NCBI GenBank assembly: GCA_030430625.1
Contig: JAUIKL010000001.1
Span: 1-64,000 of the forward strand
Direction of reading: 5' to 3'
Length of the DNA stretch: 64,000 bases
Source of the DNA: Gemmatimonadota bacterium
Lineage (GTDB): Bacteria; Gemmatimonadota; Gemmatimonadetes; Longimicrobiales; Gaopeijiaceae
A model generated the notes under the pieces. It worked only from the letters and a program-made list of their open reading frames with translations, was not told the DNA's origin and searched no databases. This document shows positions 47,691 to 57,365 of this stretch, in pieces; the first letter of the stretch is position 1; the number at the start of each line of letters is the position of its first letter. Made by a program: the position numbers and the translations under genes.

Positions 47691-49427
47691 CTACGGCGTG
47701 CCCGGGCCCGGGCGGGGGAGATCCAACCATTGGCCGGCCGAGATCCGATCGCGGTCCAGTCGGGGATTCGCCCCGAGGATCGCGTCGACGGAGACTCCGT
47801 ACCGGATGGCGATACCCGACAGGCTCTCGCCGCGCGCGACCCTGTGCCGGTCGGCGAACGCGGTCGAGCGGATCGGTGCCGCGTCTTCCGCCCTGATCTC
47901 CGGCAGCGTGCCCGCCGGGCGGGTGAAGGCGGCCAGTCGCGCGCCGATTTCGTTCTCCGCTCTCTTCGCCCGGTTCTGGGACCGGGTGCGATTGACCATG
48001 AGGGAAAAGGCCAGCCTCTCTCCGTCGTGTGACCGCACCATCCCGCTCAGCGCCGAGACACCCTCAATCGTTCCCGTCTTGGCCCGCAGGTTCCCGGCGG
48101 CGGGAGTGCGGTACATCCGCCCCAGTTCCCGACGGGCGCCGGCCTCGGGAAGAGTGGCCCAGAATTCGTCCCACAAGGGGCCGTCGCTCATCCGTTCCAT
48201 GAGCTGAACGAACGTCCCGGTGCTCACCCGGTTGTCGGCGGCCAGGCCGGAGCCGTCGACCTGGATCAACCCGGCGACATCGACCCCGAGCTCCGTGAGC
48301 GTACGTCGCACGGCCCGGGCACTCGCCTGCGGGCTTCCGGAGCCCTCGACGGCGCGACCGACGGCGCGGAAGACCAGTTCGGCAAAGAGGTTGTTGCTCT
48401 GCTTGTTGACGACTTCGAGATACTCGATGAGGGGGCGGCTGTGGTGCACGGCCACGACCCGGGGGCCTGTGCGGCCCAGCCCCGGTGCGTACACCTGGGT
48501 GACGGGAGACGCTGACTCCGCATCGACGGCGCGGATCGCCCCGTCGACGTGGATGGCTCGGGCCTCCAACGCGGCGTGGAAGGACGCAGCGAAGAACTCG
48601 GCGGGGATCGCCACGGTCATCTGCCGCCAGACGTCGGTCGTCCCCGTGACCATCCTGCCCTCGATCCGAACCGGTTCGTAGGGGTCGTCTCGGAGGATCG
48701 CCAGGCGAGGCCGGGCGCGCCCTGTCGTCATCTCCGCGACGTTCACGATCTCGAGGGCGGATTGGGCGGGGACGGTCTCCACGAGAGGTTGTTGCCCGTC
48801 GTCGGCCGCCTGGATCCGGAAGGACACGACGTTCTCGTTGAACGACAGGGCCGATACACCGGCCGAGAAGTGCTCGTTGAGGTCGCGGGCATCCCAGCCC
48901 GGGTCTCGAAGCGGACCCGGGAAGAAGGAGGCGTCGGCCACGAGGTCACCGGCGACCCGCTCGATCCCGGCGGCTGCGAGATCGTCGATGAGGCGCTGGA
49001 AGACCTCGTCCTTACGGCCGTAGTAGCGATCCGAGATCCCCGGATCCCCGGTCCCGTAGAGCACGAGGTCACCCTGGAGGACACCGTCGACGATCGGTCC
49101 GTCCGCCAGGATCCAGGTGCGGAAGCGGTACTCGGGGCCGAGCACGTGAAGCGCGGCAGCCGTCGTCACCAGCTTCATGTTGGACGCGGGCGACATCGGA
49201 AGGTCGGGTTCCACGGCAAAGAGCGTGTCACCCCCGTCGAGGGAGACGACGAGGGCACTCCAGGTGGCGTCCCCCCAGCCGGTCCCGATGGCCTCGAGCA
49301 GGTCGCTCTGCAACTCCGCGACACTCTGGCCCTCCGACGGGAAAGCCGAACCAAGGAGGGCGGTGAGGGAAAGGGTCAGTGCAGCAAGGCTACCGCGTGC
49401 CGCCGTGGCCAGCCCTCGAGGACTCAC
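47691..49427 (-). CDS. dacB: D-alanyl-D-alanine carboxypeptidase (PBP4, S13) with C-terminal LysM
   Basis: A 578-residue periplasmic peptidase that trims or opens peptidoglycan cross-links. A signal peptide (LAALTLSLTALLGSAFPSEG) is followed by the S13 domain: SASNMK-type serine site (PASNMKLVTTAA, Ser82, Lys85), NKQSNNLFAELV (SxN) and LRAKTGTIEGVSAL (KTG). Unlike E. coli PBP4 it ends with a LysM domain (HRVARGESLSGIAIRYGVSV) that should anchor it to glycan strands. The start is GTG 49427, and fur ends 18 nt upstream in the same direction. Confidence 0.95.
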   Translation of the reverse strand: MSPRGLATAARGSLAALTLSLTALLGSAFPSEGQSVAELQSDLLEAIGTGWGDATWSALVVSLDGGDTLFAVEPDLPMSPASNMKLVTTAAALHVLGPEYRFRTWILADGPIVDGVLQGDLVLYGTGDPGISDRYYGRKDEVFQRLIDDLAAAGIERVAGDLVADASFFPGPLRDPGWDARDLNEHFSAGVSALSFNENVVSFRIQAADDGQQPLVETVPAQSALEIVNVAEMTTGRARPRLAILRDDPYEPVRIEGRMVTGTTDVWRQMTVAIPAEFFAASFHAALEARAIHVDGAIRAVDAESASPVTQVYAPGLGRTGPRVVAVHHSRPLIEYLEVVNKQSNNLFAELVFRAVGRAVEGSGSPQASARAVRRTLTELGVDVAGLIQVDGSGLAADNRVSTGTFVQLMERMSDGPLWDEFWATLPEAGARRELGRMYRTPAAGNLRAKTGTIEGVSALSGMVRSHDGERLAFSLMVNRTRSQNRAKRAENEIGARLAAFTRPAGTLPEIRAEDAAPIRSTAFADRHRVARGESLSGIAIRYGVSVDAILGANPRLDRDRISAGQWLDLPRPGPGTP

Positions 49428-49445
49428 GCCGGTCTCCGGCCTCGG

Positions 49446-49913
49446 TCAGCGGGGACCGACCGCGGCCTTCCGGCCGCGGGCGCACTGGGGGCAGTACCCC
49501 GAGAGCTCGAGTCGATATCCGGTGATCTGGAAGCCGTCGACGGTCTGTCCCAGCCCCTCGACCTCGGGTGGCTCGATGTCGTCCATGACGTCCTGAACGG
49601 CCCCACACGACACGCAGCGGGCGTGGTGGTGGGGCTCCGTCCTTCCGTCGTACCGGGCGGAGTCGTCCCCGAAGGTCAGTTTGAGCGCCAGTCCGCAGCC
49701 CACCAGGGTTTCCAGGCTCTTGTAGACCGTCGCCAGCGAGATTCCCGGCAGTTCCTCTCGAACCGTCGAGAAGACCTGCTCCGCCGTCGGATGCACATCG
49801 GTCGACGCGAGAAAGCGAAACACGGCGGCGCGTTGCTCCGTGAATCGTTGGCCGTTGGCCTCGAGGGCACGGCGCAGAGTCTGCTCGGTCGTCTTGGGCA
49901 TGTCGGGGCACAT
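49446..49913 (-). CDS. Fur-family transcriptional regulator
   Basis: A 155-residue metalloregulator of the Fur/Zur/PerR family. The winged helix has RFTEQRAAVFRFLASTDVHP and the recognition segment ISLATVYKSLETL. The dimerisation domain has PHHHARCVSCGAVQDV (Cys100, Cys103) and YCPQCARG (Cys141, Cys144), the structural zinc site. Whether it senses iron, zinc or peroxide cannot be decided from these motifs. I favour ATG 49913; a TTG at 49937 and ATG 49901 are alternatives. It is transcribed with dacB from a strong promoter and is divergent from a hypothetical gene. Confidence 0.92.
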   Translation of the reverse strand: MCPDMPKTTEQTLRRALEANGQRFTEQRAAVFRFLASTDVHPTAEQVFSTVREELPGISLATVYKSLETLVGCGLALKLTFGDDSARYDGRTEPHHHARCVSCGAVQDVMDDIEPPEVEGLGQTVDGFQITGYRLELSGYCPQCARGRKAAVGPR

Positions 49914-49955
49914 CTCGATTCGGTGATTGCCGCGCAACCACTCGTCAATCCTTAC

Positions 49956-49983
49956 GTTATACGTGTCCGCAAAATTGTGTCAA
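49956..49983 (-). promoter_or_regulatory. Strong sigma-70 promoter upstream of fur-dacB
   Basis: On the minus strand, TTGACA (49983-49978) and TATAAC (49961-49956) are separated by 16 bp, the best promoter match in the window. Transcription would start near 49949, about 36 nt before ATG 49913. The AT-rich core lies in the divergent gap and could also hold an operator for autoregulation. Confidence 0.7.
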
Positions 49984-49999
49984 CCGAGCCGAAAACGCC

Positions 50000-50578
50000 G
50001 TGAACGAAGACCACAGTCAGCCGATTCTGACGCTCGAACCGCTCACGGACGCCGTTCGGACGGGCGTCGAGGGCACGGGCTGGGCGTTGTCGGGTCTCCA
50101 GAAGACGACGAGCCATCAATTCGAGGGCCGCTGGGAGGGCGAATCGACCCGGAGTGCGTACCTCTTCTTCCACCGGCCCGACGGGCCGGAGGAGGTCAGC
50201 ATCGACGTCTACCTCGACGAAACCGGGCGCGGGGTATCCGGAAATCTGGCCCTGGTCGTCGACCTCCGTCCCCTCGGCGCTCTGAAATCGGTGCCGATGA
50301 CGCTCCAGTCGCTGTCGGAGGCGGCCCTCCAGCAGCTTCCCGATCGGGTCCGTAGGCCGGTGACGCTTCGTTTCCGCCTCGCCGATGCGAGCCACGGGAT
50401 CGACGAGGCCGAGACCGAGGTACGCATCAAGGTGCGCCTCCCGAAGTCCGTTATCGGACGGGGCCACGAGGCCACGAAGGACTTCGTGCGCTCCGTGACC
50501 GCGGATTTCGGGGCCTTGCTGGACTCGGAGGTCATTCGCAGCCTTGGTAACGAGGACGACGACCTCGGCGGTCCGTAG
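50000..50578 (+). CDS. Hypothetical protein
   Basis: A 192-residue soluble protein from GTG 50000 that I do not recognise. It has no signal peptide or membrane helix. The N-terminal part mixes strands and polar loops ([20 protein letters not shown]), and the C-terminal half includes [15 protein letters not shown] and [15 protein letters not shown], an all-beta look. It is divergent from fur and followed by acs after 79 nt. Codon use resembles the neighbours, so it is not an obvious recent acquisition. Confidence 0.65.
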   Translation: MNEDHSQPILTLEPLTDAVRTGVEGTGWALSGLQKTTSHQFEGRWEGESTRSAYLFFHRPDGPEEVSIDVYLDETGRGVSGNLALVVDLRPLGALKSVPMTLQSLSEAALQQLPDRVRRPVTLRFRLADASHGIDEAETEVRIKVRLPKSVIGRGHEATKDFVRSVTADFGALLDSEVIRSLGNEDDDLGGP

Positions 50579-50657
50579 AGCCGGGACCGCGCCGGGTGGT
50601 TTGCCACCCATCGACCATCAAGATCCGACTTCTTTCTGCCCCCCTGGAGAAGACTGC

Positions 50658-52616
50658 ATGAGCAACGACGCCGGAGCGCTGGACGACCTTCTACACGAGG
50701 AGCGACGCTTTCCGCCACCGGAGGGTTTCGCGGAGGGGGCCGTCATGTCCGATCCCGGAGTCTGGGCGGAGGCGGCCGAGGACCGGGAGGCGTACTGGGC
50801 GTCATGGGCCGCGGAGCTCGACTGGTTCCAGCCCTGGAGCCGCGTCCTCGAGTGGACGCCGCCTCACGCCCAATGGTTCACCGGCGGAACGCTCAACGTT
50901 TCGTACAACTGCCTCGATCGGCATGTCGAGGCAGGGCGGGGAGATCGCCCCGCCTTGATCTGGGAAGGCGAGCCCGGCGACACGCGAACCTACTCGTACG
51001 CCGAGCTTCTCGACGAAGTGAGCCGCTTCGCGAACGCGCTGAAGGGTCTCGGGGTCGAGAGAGGAGATCGTGTGACGATCTACCTCCCGATGATCCCGGA
51101 GGCGACGATCGCCATGCTGGCCTGTACCCGCATCGGCGCGATCCACTCCGTCGTGTTCGGCGGCTTCAGCCCGGACTCGCTCTCCGACCGGAACAACGAT
51201 GCGGAGGCGAAGGTCCTGATCACGGCGGACGGAGGGTGGCGTCGTGGGGGCGTCGTCGCGCTCAAGGCGAATGCGGACATCGCGCTCGAGGACTCCCCGA
51301 CGGTCGAGAGTGTGGTCGTGGTGGCACGCGGGGGCGCACTGACCGAGCAGACACCCGTCGATATGGCGGACGGGCGGGATCACTGGTATCACGACCTCGT
51401 CGCGGCGGCCGACGCCGAGTGCCCTCCCGAGAAGATGGACGCCGAGGACACGCTCTTCATCCTGTACACGTCGGGGACGACCGGGAAGCCGAAGGGGGTC
51501 GTGCACACGACGGGTGGGTATCTGACCCAGGTGTACGCCACCACCAAGGCCGTCTTCGACCTCAGGGACGACGACGTGTACTGGTGCACCGCCGATGTCG
51601 GTTGGATCACCGGCCACAGCTACATCGTGTACGGTCCCCTGGCCAACTGTGCGCAGGTGGTCATGTACGAAGGAGCCCCGGACGCCCCCGACCGTGGACG
51701 CTTCTGGCAGCTCTGCGAGAAGTACGGGGTGACGATCTTCTACACGGCGCCGACCGCGATCCGGGCGTTCATGCGGTGGGGGGAGTCGTGGCCGCAGTCG
51801 TACGACCTCTCGAAGCTCCGTGTCCTGGGCACCGTCGGTGAGCCGATCAACCCCGAGGCGTGGATGTGGTACCACGAGGTCATCGGAGGCGAGCGCTGCC
51901 CGATCGTCGATACGTGGTGGCAGACCGAGACGGGTGGGGCGATGATCACCCCGCTCCCCGCACTGACGACCACCAAACCCGGGACGGCTACGCGGCCCTT
52001 CCCGGGCATCGATGTCGCCATCCTCGACAACGACGGGGACCCGACGCACTCCGGCTACCTGGCGATCACCTCCCCCTGGCCGTCGATGCTCCGCACCATC
52101 TGGGGGGACGACGAACGCTACAGACGCACCTACTGGTCCAAATGGGATGGTCTGTACTTCCCGGGCGATGGCGCCAAGCTCGACGCGGACGACTACGTCT
52201 GGATCCTCGGGCGGGTCGACGACGTGCTGAACGTGGCGGGCCACCGGATCGGTACGGCCGAGGTGGAGAGTGCGCTGGTCGACCACCCCGCCGTGGTCGA
52301 GTCGGCGGTCGTCGGCAAGAGCCACGAGATCAAGGGTGAGTCGATCGCGTCGTTCGTCACCCTGAAGGAGGGCATCGACGCCACCGACGACCTGATGAGC
52401 GAACTCCGTGATCACGTAGGGCACAAGATCGGAGCGATCGCGAAGCCCGAGGTGGTCGTGTTCACGGCCGAGCTGCCCAAGACGCGCTCGGGAAAGATTA
52501 TGCGCCGCCTGCTGCGCGACATCGCGGAGGGACGGACGGTCGGTGACACCACGACCTTGGCCGACCCGGCCGTGGTCAAGCGCCTTCAGGAGCTACACGA
52601 AGCCGACGAAGGATGA
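50658..52616 (+). CDS. acs: Acetyl-CoA synthetase (AMP-forming)
   Basis: Converts acetate, ATP and CoA to acetyl-CoA via acetyl-AMP. The 652-residue protein has the Acs N-terminal region with [18 protein letters not shown], the P-loop [34 protein letters not shown] with the acetate-pocket tryptophan, [34 protein letters not shown] and the C-terminal [15 protein letters not shown], whose lysine is the acetylation-regulated catalytic residue. ATG 50658 has GGAGAAG upstream. Alone or in a unit with the upstream hypothetical. Confidence 0.97.
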   Translation: MSNDAGALDDLLHEERRFPPPEGFAEGAVMSDPGVWAEAAEDREAYWASWAAELDWFQPWSRVLEWTPPHAQWFTGGTLNVSYNCLDRHVEAGRGDRPALIWEGEPGDTRTYSYAELLDEVSRFANALKGLGVERGDRVTIYLPMIPEATIAMLACTRIGAIHSVVFGGFSPDSLSDRNNDAEAKVLITADGGWRRGGVVALKANADIALEDSPTVESVVVVARGGALTEQTPVDMADGRDHWYHDLVAAADAECPPEKMDAEDTLFILYTSGTTGKPKGVVHTTGGYLTQVYATTKAVFDLRDDDVYWCTADVGWITGHSYIVYGPLANCAQVVMYEGAPDAPDRGRFWQLCEKYGVTIFYTAPTAIRAFMRWGESWPQSYDLSKLRVLGTVGEPINPEAWMWYHEVIGGERCPIVDTWWQTETGGAMITPLPALTTTKPGTATRPFPGIDVAILDNDGDPTHSGYLAITSPWPSMLRTIWGDDERYRRTYWSKWDGLYFPGDGAKLDADDYVWILGRVDDVLNVAGHRIGTAEVESALVDHPAVVESAVVGKSHEIKGESIASFVTLKEGIDATDDLMSELRDHVGHKIGAIAKPEVVVFTAELPKTRSGKIMRRLLRDIAEGRTVGDTTTLADPAVVKRLQELHEADEG

Positions 52617-52705
52617 ACGCCTCGGCTCCGGGCGCCGCCCGCGGGGCGCTCGGGGCCCGGCTCGTTCTGTCGGAGCCTGGCCGCCTCCCGATTTCGGTAT
52701 GTGGC

Positions 52706-53533
52706 CTAGCGGTCGTCGGCCATGGGGTCGGGGGTCCGCGCCGCCTTGGCGGCGCGCTCCTCAGCCGGCTTCTCCTTCACCTTCCGGGCGGGGACGCCGA
52801 CGTACACCCAGTGCGGCTCCGTACTTCTGGTGAGCATCGAGCCCGCGCCGACCATCGAGTCGTCCGCCACGTGGGCGCCCGCCAGAATCGTGGCGTGATA
52901 CGTGATCCTCACACCCCTGCCGATGACCGTCTTCGGCAGAGAGACGATCCGGCCGTCGACGATGTCGTGGGAGTGCGAGTAGACGTTCGCGAAGTCCGAG
53001 ACCGAAGAACCGTCGCCGATCTCGATGCCACCGCGATCGTCGAGCAGGACGTGGCGGTGGATCACCACGTTGTCTCCGACGTGGAGGTTGTAGCCGAAGG
53101 AGACACGAACGTGGGTGAACGCCTTGAAGTTCTTTCCGCAGCTGCCGAAGACGTGCTTGGCCAGGATCCGTCGAAAGTGGATCCCCAACTCGACGTTCTC
53201 ACCCAGGGCGCTCCGGTCGAACATCTCCCACAGCCAGAGCAGCGGCTTCCGCGGGCCGTAGCGCTCGAGGTCCGTCTCGAGGTAGTACTCGGGTTCCAGC
53301 GTGACGTTGCGCGGGTCCATCTGCCCGAGTGCCACACGTTGTGTCGCGGACAGCCCCGAGATGTCGGATTTCGACAGGGACGGGTAGTAGAGATCCGTCA
53401 GAACGGATCGACAGAGCTCGTTCCGATCGGTGCTCGGGTCGTCGAGCGCCTCGCGAACCCAAGCGAGCCATTCATCGTAGAGAGACTGGGCGGCGTCGGC
53501 GACCGGAACGGGTCGCAGTGGCAGAAAGGACAT
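52706..53533 (-). CDS. Hexapeptide-repeat acyltransferase
   Basis: A 275-residue protein with a helical N-terminal region of about 110 residues and a left-handed beta-helix domain. Hexapeptide-type repeats run from NLHVGDNVVIHRHVLLDDRG through GSSVSDFANVYSHSHDI to ADDSMVGAGSMLTRS, with His-x-His residues typical of the active site in maltose/galactoside and sugar O-acetyltransferases. The C-terminus GVPARKVKEKP is standard for the family. The acceptor is unknown. The reading frame ends 90 nt from the convergent acs gene. Confidence 0.88.
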   Translation of the reverse strand: MSFLPLRPVPVADAAQSLYDEWLAWVREALDDPSTDRNELCRSVLTDLYYPSLSKSDISGLSATQRVALGQMDPRNVTLEPEYYLETDLERYGPRKPLLWLWEMFDRSALGENVELGIHFRRILAKHVFGSCGKNFKAFTHVRVSFGYNLHVGDNVVIHRHVLLDDRGGIEIGDGSSVSDFANVYSHSHDIVDGRIVSLPKTVIGRGVRITYHATILAGAHVADDSMVGAGSMLTRSTEPHWVYVGVPARKVKEKPAEERAAKAARTPDPMADDR

Positions 53534-53630
53534 GGCAAGACGCTAACCGCTCTCGTCGTACTCGCAAGACTGTCGCGAAGCGCTCCGCCCGTTACACTTA
53601 CGCGAACCGACCTCGGACCGATCCGATACC

Positions 53631-54023
53631 ATGCACGACGTACTCCGCCAACGCCTCATGCGGCGCATCGAGACTCTGCCCGACGAGCAGGTCTACCAGG
53701 TGCTCGACTACATCGAGTTTCTCGAATCCAAGTATGCGACCCCTGCGGACATCGAGGCCTCGGGGCTCCAGAAGTTCGCCGAGGGCCTCGAGGACAAAAT
53801 GCGGAAGCGGGCGGTCTCGCCGAACACGATTCGGGAGGCCTTCCAACTGATTTCGGCCGCGGACCGGGTCCTCTCCGGCGTGTCGTCGGCGGGCAAGCAG
53901 ATCCTCAACGACCTGAACTCGGTCGTCGAGCCGACGGAGGGAGGGGACGCCGCTGGCCGCGGCTCCCGGGGTGATACCACCGTGATCGAGGCGGACCCCC
54001 GAAAAAAGGGGTCGTCGTCCTGA
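53631..54023 (+). CDS. Small hypothetical protein
   Basis: A 130-residue soluble protein. The N-terminal helix LPDEQVYQVLDYIEFLESKY resembles a short domain found in antitoxin-like and small regulatory proteins (DUF2281 type), but the remainder, with FQLISAADRVLSGVSSAGKQ and an acidic/basic tail ending RKKGSSS, has no match I know. A weak TACACT -10 lies at 53593. There is no adjacent toxin gene, so a toxin-antitoxin role is not supported. Confidence 0.65.
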   Translation: MHDVLRQRLMRRIETLPDEQVYQVLDYIEFLESKYATPADIEASGLQKFAEGLEDKMRKRAVSPNTIREAFQLISAADRVLSGVSSAGKQILNDLNSVVEPTEGGDAAGRGSRGDTTVIEADPRKKGSSS

Positions 54024-54033
54024 CCCCGCCGCG

Positions 54034-54062
54034 TTGACGACCCCCGGAGCCACTCCTATCGT
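54034..54062 (+). promoter_or_regulatory. Candidate promoter of the guaB leader
   Basis: TTGACG (54034-54039) and TATCGT (54057-54062) are separated by 17 bp, 112 nt upstream of guaB. Transcription would begin near 54069 and read through the downstream intrinsic terminator before reaching guaB. Confidence 0.45.
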
Positions 54063-54100
54063 TTTCGATGGCATCAACGACGCCCCCCCTCCTCCATCGA

Positions 54101-54151
54101 CGCCCGTGCCGCCACGTCCGAAACCTTCGGTCGGCGGAGACGGGCGTTTTT
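54101..54151 (+). terminator. Intrinsic terminator 24 nt before the guaB start codon
   Basis: Stem CGCCCGT-g-CCGCC (54101-54113) pairs with GGCGG-ag-ACGGGCG (54133-54146), followed by TTTTT (54147-54151). A smaller CCG/CGG pair is nested inside. It ends the upstream hypothetical gene, but because it lies between a likely promoter and guaB it may also act as an attenuator. Confidence 0.8.
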
Positions 54152-54174
54152 CGTTCTACAAAGGCTGATCGGAC

Positions 54175-55647
54175 ATGACTGCCGCCTCCGCCCGTGACCG
54201 CATCGTGAAGGAAGCGCTGACCTTCGACGATGTCTTGTTGATCCCCGGCCACTCGCTCGTGCACCCGAAGGACACCGTCGTCTCGACTCGCGTGACCCGG
54301 GGCATCGAACTCAACATCCCGTTGCTCGCTGCGGCCATGGACACGGTCACCGAGTCCGCGATGGCGATTCAGATGGCGCGCGAAGGGGGGCTCGGGATCA
54401 TCCACAAGAACCTTTCCCCCGAGGAGCAGGCGGCTCAGGTCGACCGGGTGAAGCGCTCCGAGAGCGGGATGATCCTCAACCCGATCACGCTCACGGCCGA
54501 CGCCTCGCTGAAGGATGCGCACGAGTTGATGGCGCGCTTTTCGATCAGCGGCGTACCGATCGTCGAAGAGGGGAACCGGCTGGTCGGAATCGTCACGAAC
54601 CGGGACCTCCAGTTCGAGAATGACCTCAGCCGCCGGATCTCGGAGGTGATGACCTCCAAGGCGTTGGTGACCGCTCCCGTAGGCACGACGCTCGAACAGG
54701 CCGAGCGCACCCTCCACGAGCACCGCATCGAAAAGCTCCCCGTCGTCGACGAGAACGGGACGCTGAAGGGCCTGATCACCGTCAAGGACATCTTCAAGCG
54801 CCGAAGGTATCCGGACGCCTGTAAGGACGAACACGGCCGGCTGCGGGCCGGTGCTGCGGTCGGTGCCAGTGCTGCAGACATGGACCGGGCACGACTCCTG
54901 GTCGAGGCCGGGGTCGATGTCATCGTCGTCGACACGGCGCACGGTCATTCCGAGGGGGTCCTGAAGGCGGTGAGTCGGGTGCGAGAAGCGTTCCCGGACG
55001 TCCAGCTGGTCGGCGGCAACGTCGGCACGGTCGAAGGTGCACGAGCGCTCGCGGAGCGCGGTGTCGACGCGGTCAAGGTCGGGGTCGGGCCCGGCTCGAT
55101 CTGTACGACCCGAATCGTGACGGGGGTCGGTCTTCCGCAGCTCTCCGCCATCATGGACGCAGTCGACGGTGTGGACGGGAGCGTCCCGATCATCGCCGAC
55201 GGTGGAATCCGCTACTCGGGAGACATCGTGAAGGCGCTGGCCGCCGGAGCCCACTCGGTCATGATGGGGTCGATGTTCGCGGGCACGGACGAGTCGCCGG
55301 GCGAGACCTTCCTCCTCGAAGGGCGGCGCTTCAAGACCGTACGGGGCATGGGGTCGTTGTCGGCCATGGAGGAAGGGTCCGCGGACCGCTACTTCCAGGA
55401 AGGTGAGGCCAAGAAGAAGCTCGTCCCCGAAGGCATCGAGGCCCGGGTTCCGTACAAGGGCCCGGTCTCGGATACGATCTACCAGCTCGTCGGTGGACTC
55501 CGGAGCGGCATGGGTTACTGCGGCGTCGGATCGATCGACGAGCTGCGCACGAAGACACGCTTCAACCGCGTGACGACAGGTGGACTTCGAGAGTCCCACC
55601 CCCACGACGTCACGATCACGCGCGAAGCCCCGAACTACCACATGTGA
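54175..55647 (+). CDS. guaB: IMP dehydrogenase
   Basis: Oxidises IMP to XMP, the committed step to guanine nucleotides. The 490-residue protein has [27 protein letters not shown], two CBS domains at about 95-205 that can sense purine nucleotides, [20 protein letters not shown] with the catalytic cysteine, [35 protein letters not shown] and the flap [17 protein letters not shown]. The ATG at 54175 sits just after an intrinsic terminator with its T-tract. Its stop overlaps mltD by 4 nt (GTGA). Confidence 0.97.
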   Translation: MTAASARDRIVKEALTFDDVLLIPGHSLVHPKDTVVSTRVTRGIELNIPLLAAAMDTVTESAMAIQMAREGGLGIIHKNLSPEEQAAQVDRVKRSESGMILNPITLTADASLKDAHELMARFSISGVPIVEEGNRLVGIVTNRDLQFENDLSRRISEVMTSKALVTAPVGTTLEQAERTLHEHRIEKLPVVDENGTLKGLITVKDIFKRRRYPDACKDEHGRLRAGAAVGASAADMDRARLLVEAGVDVIVVDTAHGHSEGVLKAVSRVREAFPDVQLVGGNVGTVEGARALAERGVDAVKVGVGPGSICTTRIVTGVGLPQLSAIMDAVDGVDGSVPIIADGGIRYSGDIVKALAAGAHSVMMGSMFAGTDESPGETFLLEGRRFKTVRGMGSLSAMEEGSADRYFQEGEAKKKLVPEGIEARVPYKGPVSDTIYQLVGGLRSGMGYCGVGSIDELRTKTRFNRVTTGGLRESHPHDVTITREAPNYHM

Positions 55648-56834
55648 TCGTGGGGGGGCGTTCGAGCTGGAGTCTTCTCGGAGTGCTCGGGATGGCGACG
55701 GGCTGCACGATGCTCCCGCTCGCGGACCCCGTGGCCCCCGATCCGGTGCGGTCGCCTTCGATCGTCGTGGACGAGGCTCCGGTCGAACCCCTCGTCACCG
55801 TCGCGTATCTGGCGCCGCCCGAGGGCGATGCTCTGGTCGACGAAATCCTCGCCTCTCCGGTGCTGCGGGACCCCGAATTCAGACAGGACGTCGGGGGGTG
55901 GATCGACTACTGGGCGGGGCCCGGGCGGCGCGTGTTCCCGGATTACCTCCGGCGGATGGGGGCCTTCGAGCAGACCGTCGATTCGGCGCTGGCCGACCGG
56001 ATGCTCCCGCCCTCTCTCCGTTATCTGCCCCTGATCGAGAGCGGCTACTCCCCGAGTGCGCGGAGTACCGCCAGTGCGGTGGGGATGTGGCAGTTCATGG
56101 CCGGGACCGCGCGCGAGCACGGGATGGAGGTGGGAGCGTTCGTCGACCAGAGGCGCGACCCGTTCCTCTCGACAGCGGCGGCCGTCGACTATCTGGAGCG
56201 GCTGCACGAGCGCTTCGGGTCGTGGTTCCTCGCACTGGCTGCGTACAACGGAGGCCCCAACCGGGCCGCCCGGATCCTGCGGCAGAACGCGCCGCTCGCC
56301 ATCCCGTCGGATAGCCTCTTCTGGGCCCTCCGCCATCACTGGCCCCGCGAGACGCAGGAGTTCGTGCCCAAGCTGCTGGGGGCCATCATCGTGGCTCAGG
56401 ACGCGGCGGACCATGGCTTCGACCCGGTCGTGCCCGAGCCACCGTTCCGCTTCGAGCACGCGCATGTGCCGGATGCCACGACGCTGGACGTCCTGGCCGA
56501 AGCCGCCGAGACCACCGAAGAGGAGATGCGCCGCCTGAACCCCGAACTGTACCGGGGCTTCACGCCACCGGGTGGTGGGTATAGGGTGCGGGTGCCGCCG
56601 GGCCGGGCCGATACCTTCGCCGTTCGGTACGCGGAGATCCCGGCCGATCGCAGACTCACCGTGGTCGAGCACGACGTCCAGGACGGTGAGACCCTCTCGC
56701 ACATCGCCCGCCGGTACGGCGTCAGCGTGGCCGACCTTCAGGCGGCCAACCCTGGGATTCGGGCGCGGTACCTCCGCATCGGGGCGCGACTGACCGTGCC
56801 GGTCACCCTCGCACGCGCCGGGGCCGGGTCGTAA
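55644..56834 (+). CDS. mltD: MltD-type lytic transglycosylase lipoprotein with LysM
   Basis: A 396-residue envelope enzyme that cleaves glycan strands. The N-terminus [21 protein letters not shown] ends in a lipobox cysteine (Cys21). The SLT domain has [18 protein letters not shown] with the catalytic glutamate, [15 protein letters not shown] and [14 protein letters not shown]. The C-terminal LysM is [20 protein letters not shown]. The GTG start at 55644 overlaps guaB, so a cell-wall gene is translationally coupled to a purine gene. Confidence 0.94.
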   Translation: MIVGGRSSWSLLGVLGMATGCTMLPLADPVAPDPVRSPSIVVDEAPVEPLVTVAYLAPPEGDALVDEILASPVLRDPEFRQDVGGWIDYWAGPGRRVFPDYLRRMGAFEQTVDSALADRMLPPSLRYLPLIESGYSPSARSTASAVGMWQFMAGTAREHGMEVGAFVDQRRDPFLSTAAAVDYLERLHERFGSWFLALAAYNGGPNRAARILRQNAPLAIPSDSLFWALRHHWPRETQEFVPKLLGAIIVAQDAADHGFDPVVPEPPFRFEHAHVPDATTLDVLAEAAETTEEEMRRLNPELYRGFTPPGGGYRVRVPPGRADTFAVRYAEIPADRRLTVVEHDVQDGETLSHIARRYGVSVADLQAANPGIRARYLRIGARLTVPVTLARAGAGS

Positions 56835-56876
56835 GCCACCCGCGCCTCGTGAGCCGCTAGCGGCCTCGGTCGACCC

Positions 56877-57365
56877 TCAGTCGGTACTCCACGAGCCGGA
56901 CGCACCACCCTCTTTACTCCGGAGCCGAACGCCCTCGATTCGCATACCGCGGTCGATGGCCTTCACCATGTCGTAGACGGTGAGGAGTCCTACCGACACG
57001 GCGGTCAGAGCCTCCATTTCGACACCCGTGCGTCCGCGGTACACCGCGACCGCCTCGGCTCGAACACCGGGGAGCTCCGGATCCGGCTCCAGGCGCAGTT
57101 CGACCGAGCAGCCCGGTAGTGCGTGGCAGAGCGGGATCAGGTCCGACGTCTTCTTTCCCCCGAGGATCCCGGCCAACTCGGCCACCTGCAGCGGGTCGCC
57201 CTTCTTCGTGCGTCCGCCGACGATCGCATCGAGCGTTTCCGCTTCCATGACGATCCGGCCCTCGGCCCGCGCCACGCGGCGGGTCGAGTCCTTCTCGGTG
57301 ACATCGACCATCTGGGGCCGTCCGTCGGCGTCGAGATGGGTGAGTCCGTCGCTTCGTTCGGTCAC
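56877..57365 (-). CDS. moaC: Cyclic pyranopterin monophosphate synthase MoaC
   Basis: Converts the MoaA product to cyclic pyranopterin monophosphate in molybdenum cofactor synthesis. The 162-residue protein has MVDVTEKDSTRRVARAEGRI, KKGDPLQVAELAGILGGKKT, SDLIPLCHALPGCSVEL, RTGVEMEALTAVSVGLLTVYDM and KAIDRGM, which are MoaC hallmarks including the active-site lysine and aspartate. The GTG start at 57365 overlaps the holB stop (GTGA); the longer frame upstream is a holB shadow. Last gene of the leftward operon. Confidence 0.96.
   Translation of the reverse strand: MTERSDGLTHLDADGRPQMVDVTEKDSTRRVARAEGRIVMEAETLDAIVGGRTKKGDPLQVAELAGILGGKKTSDLIPLCHALPGCSVELRLEPDPELPGVRAEAVAVYRGRTGVEMEALTAVSVGLLTVYDMVKAIDRGMRIEGVRLRSKEGGASGSWSTD

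Noticed and set aside
53631-54023. Antitoxin of a toxin-antitoxin pair
   Set aside because: Only the N-terminal helix resembles DUF2281-type proteins; no PIN or other toxin gene is adjacent.
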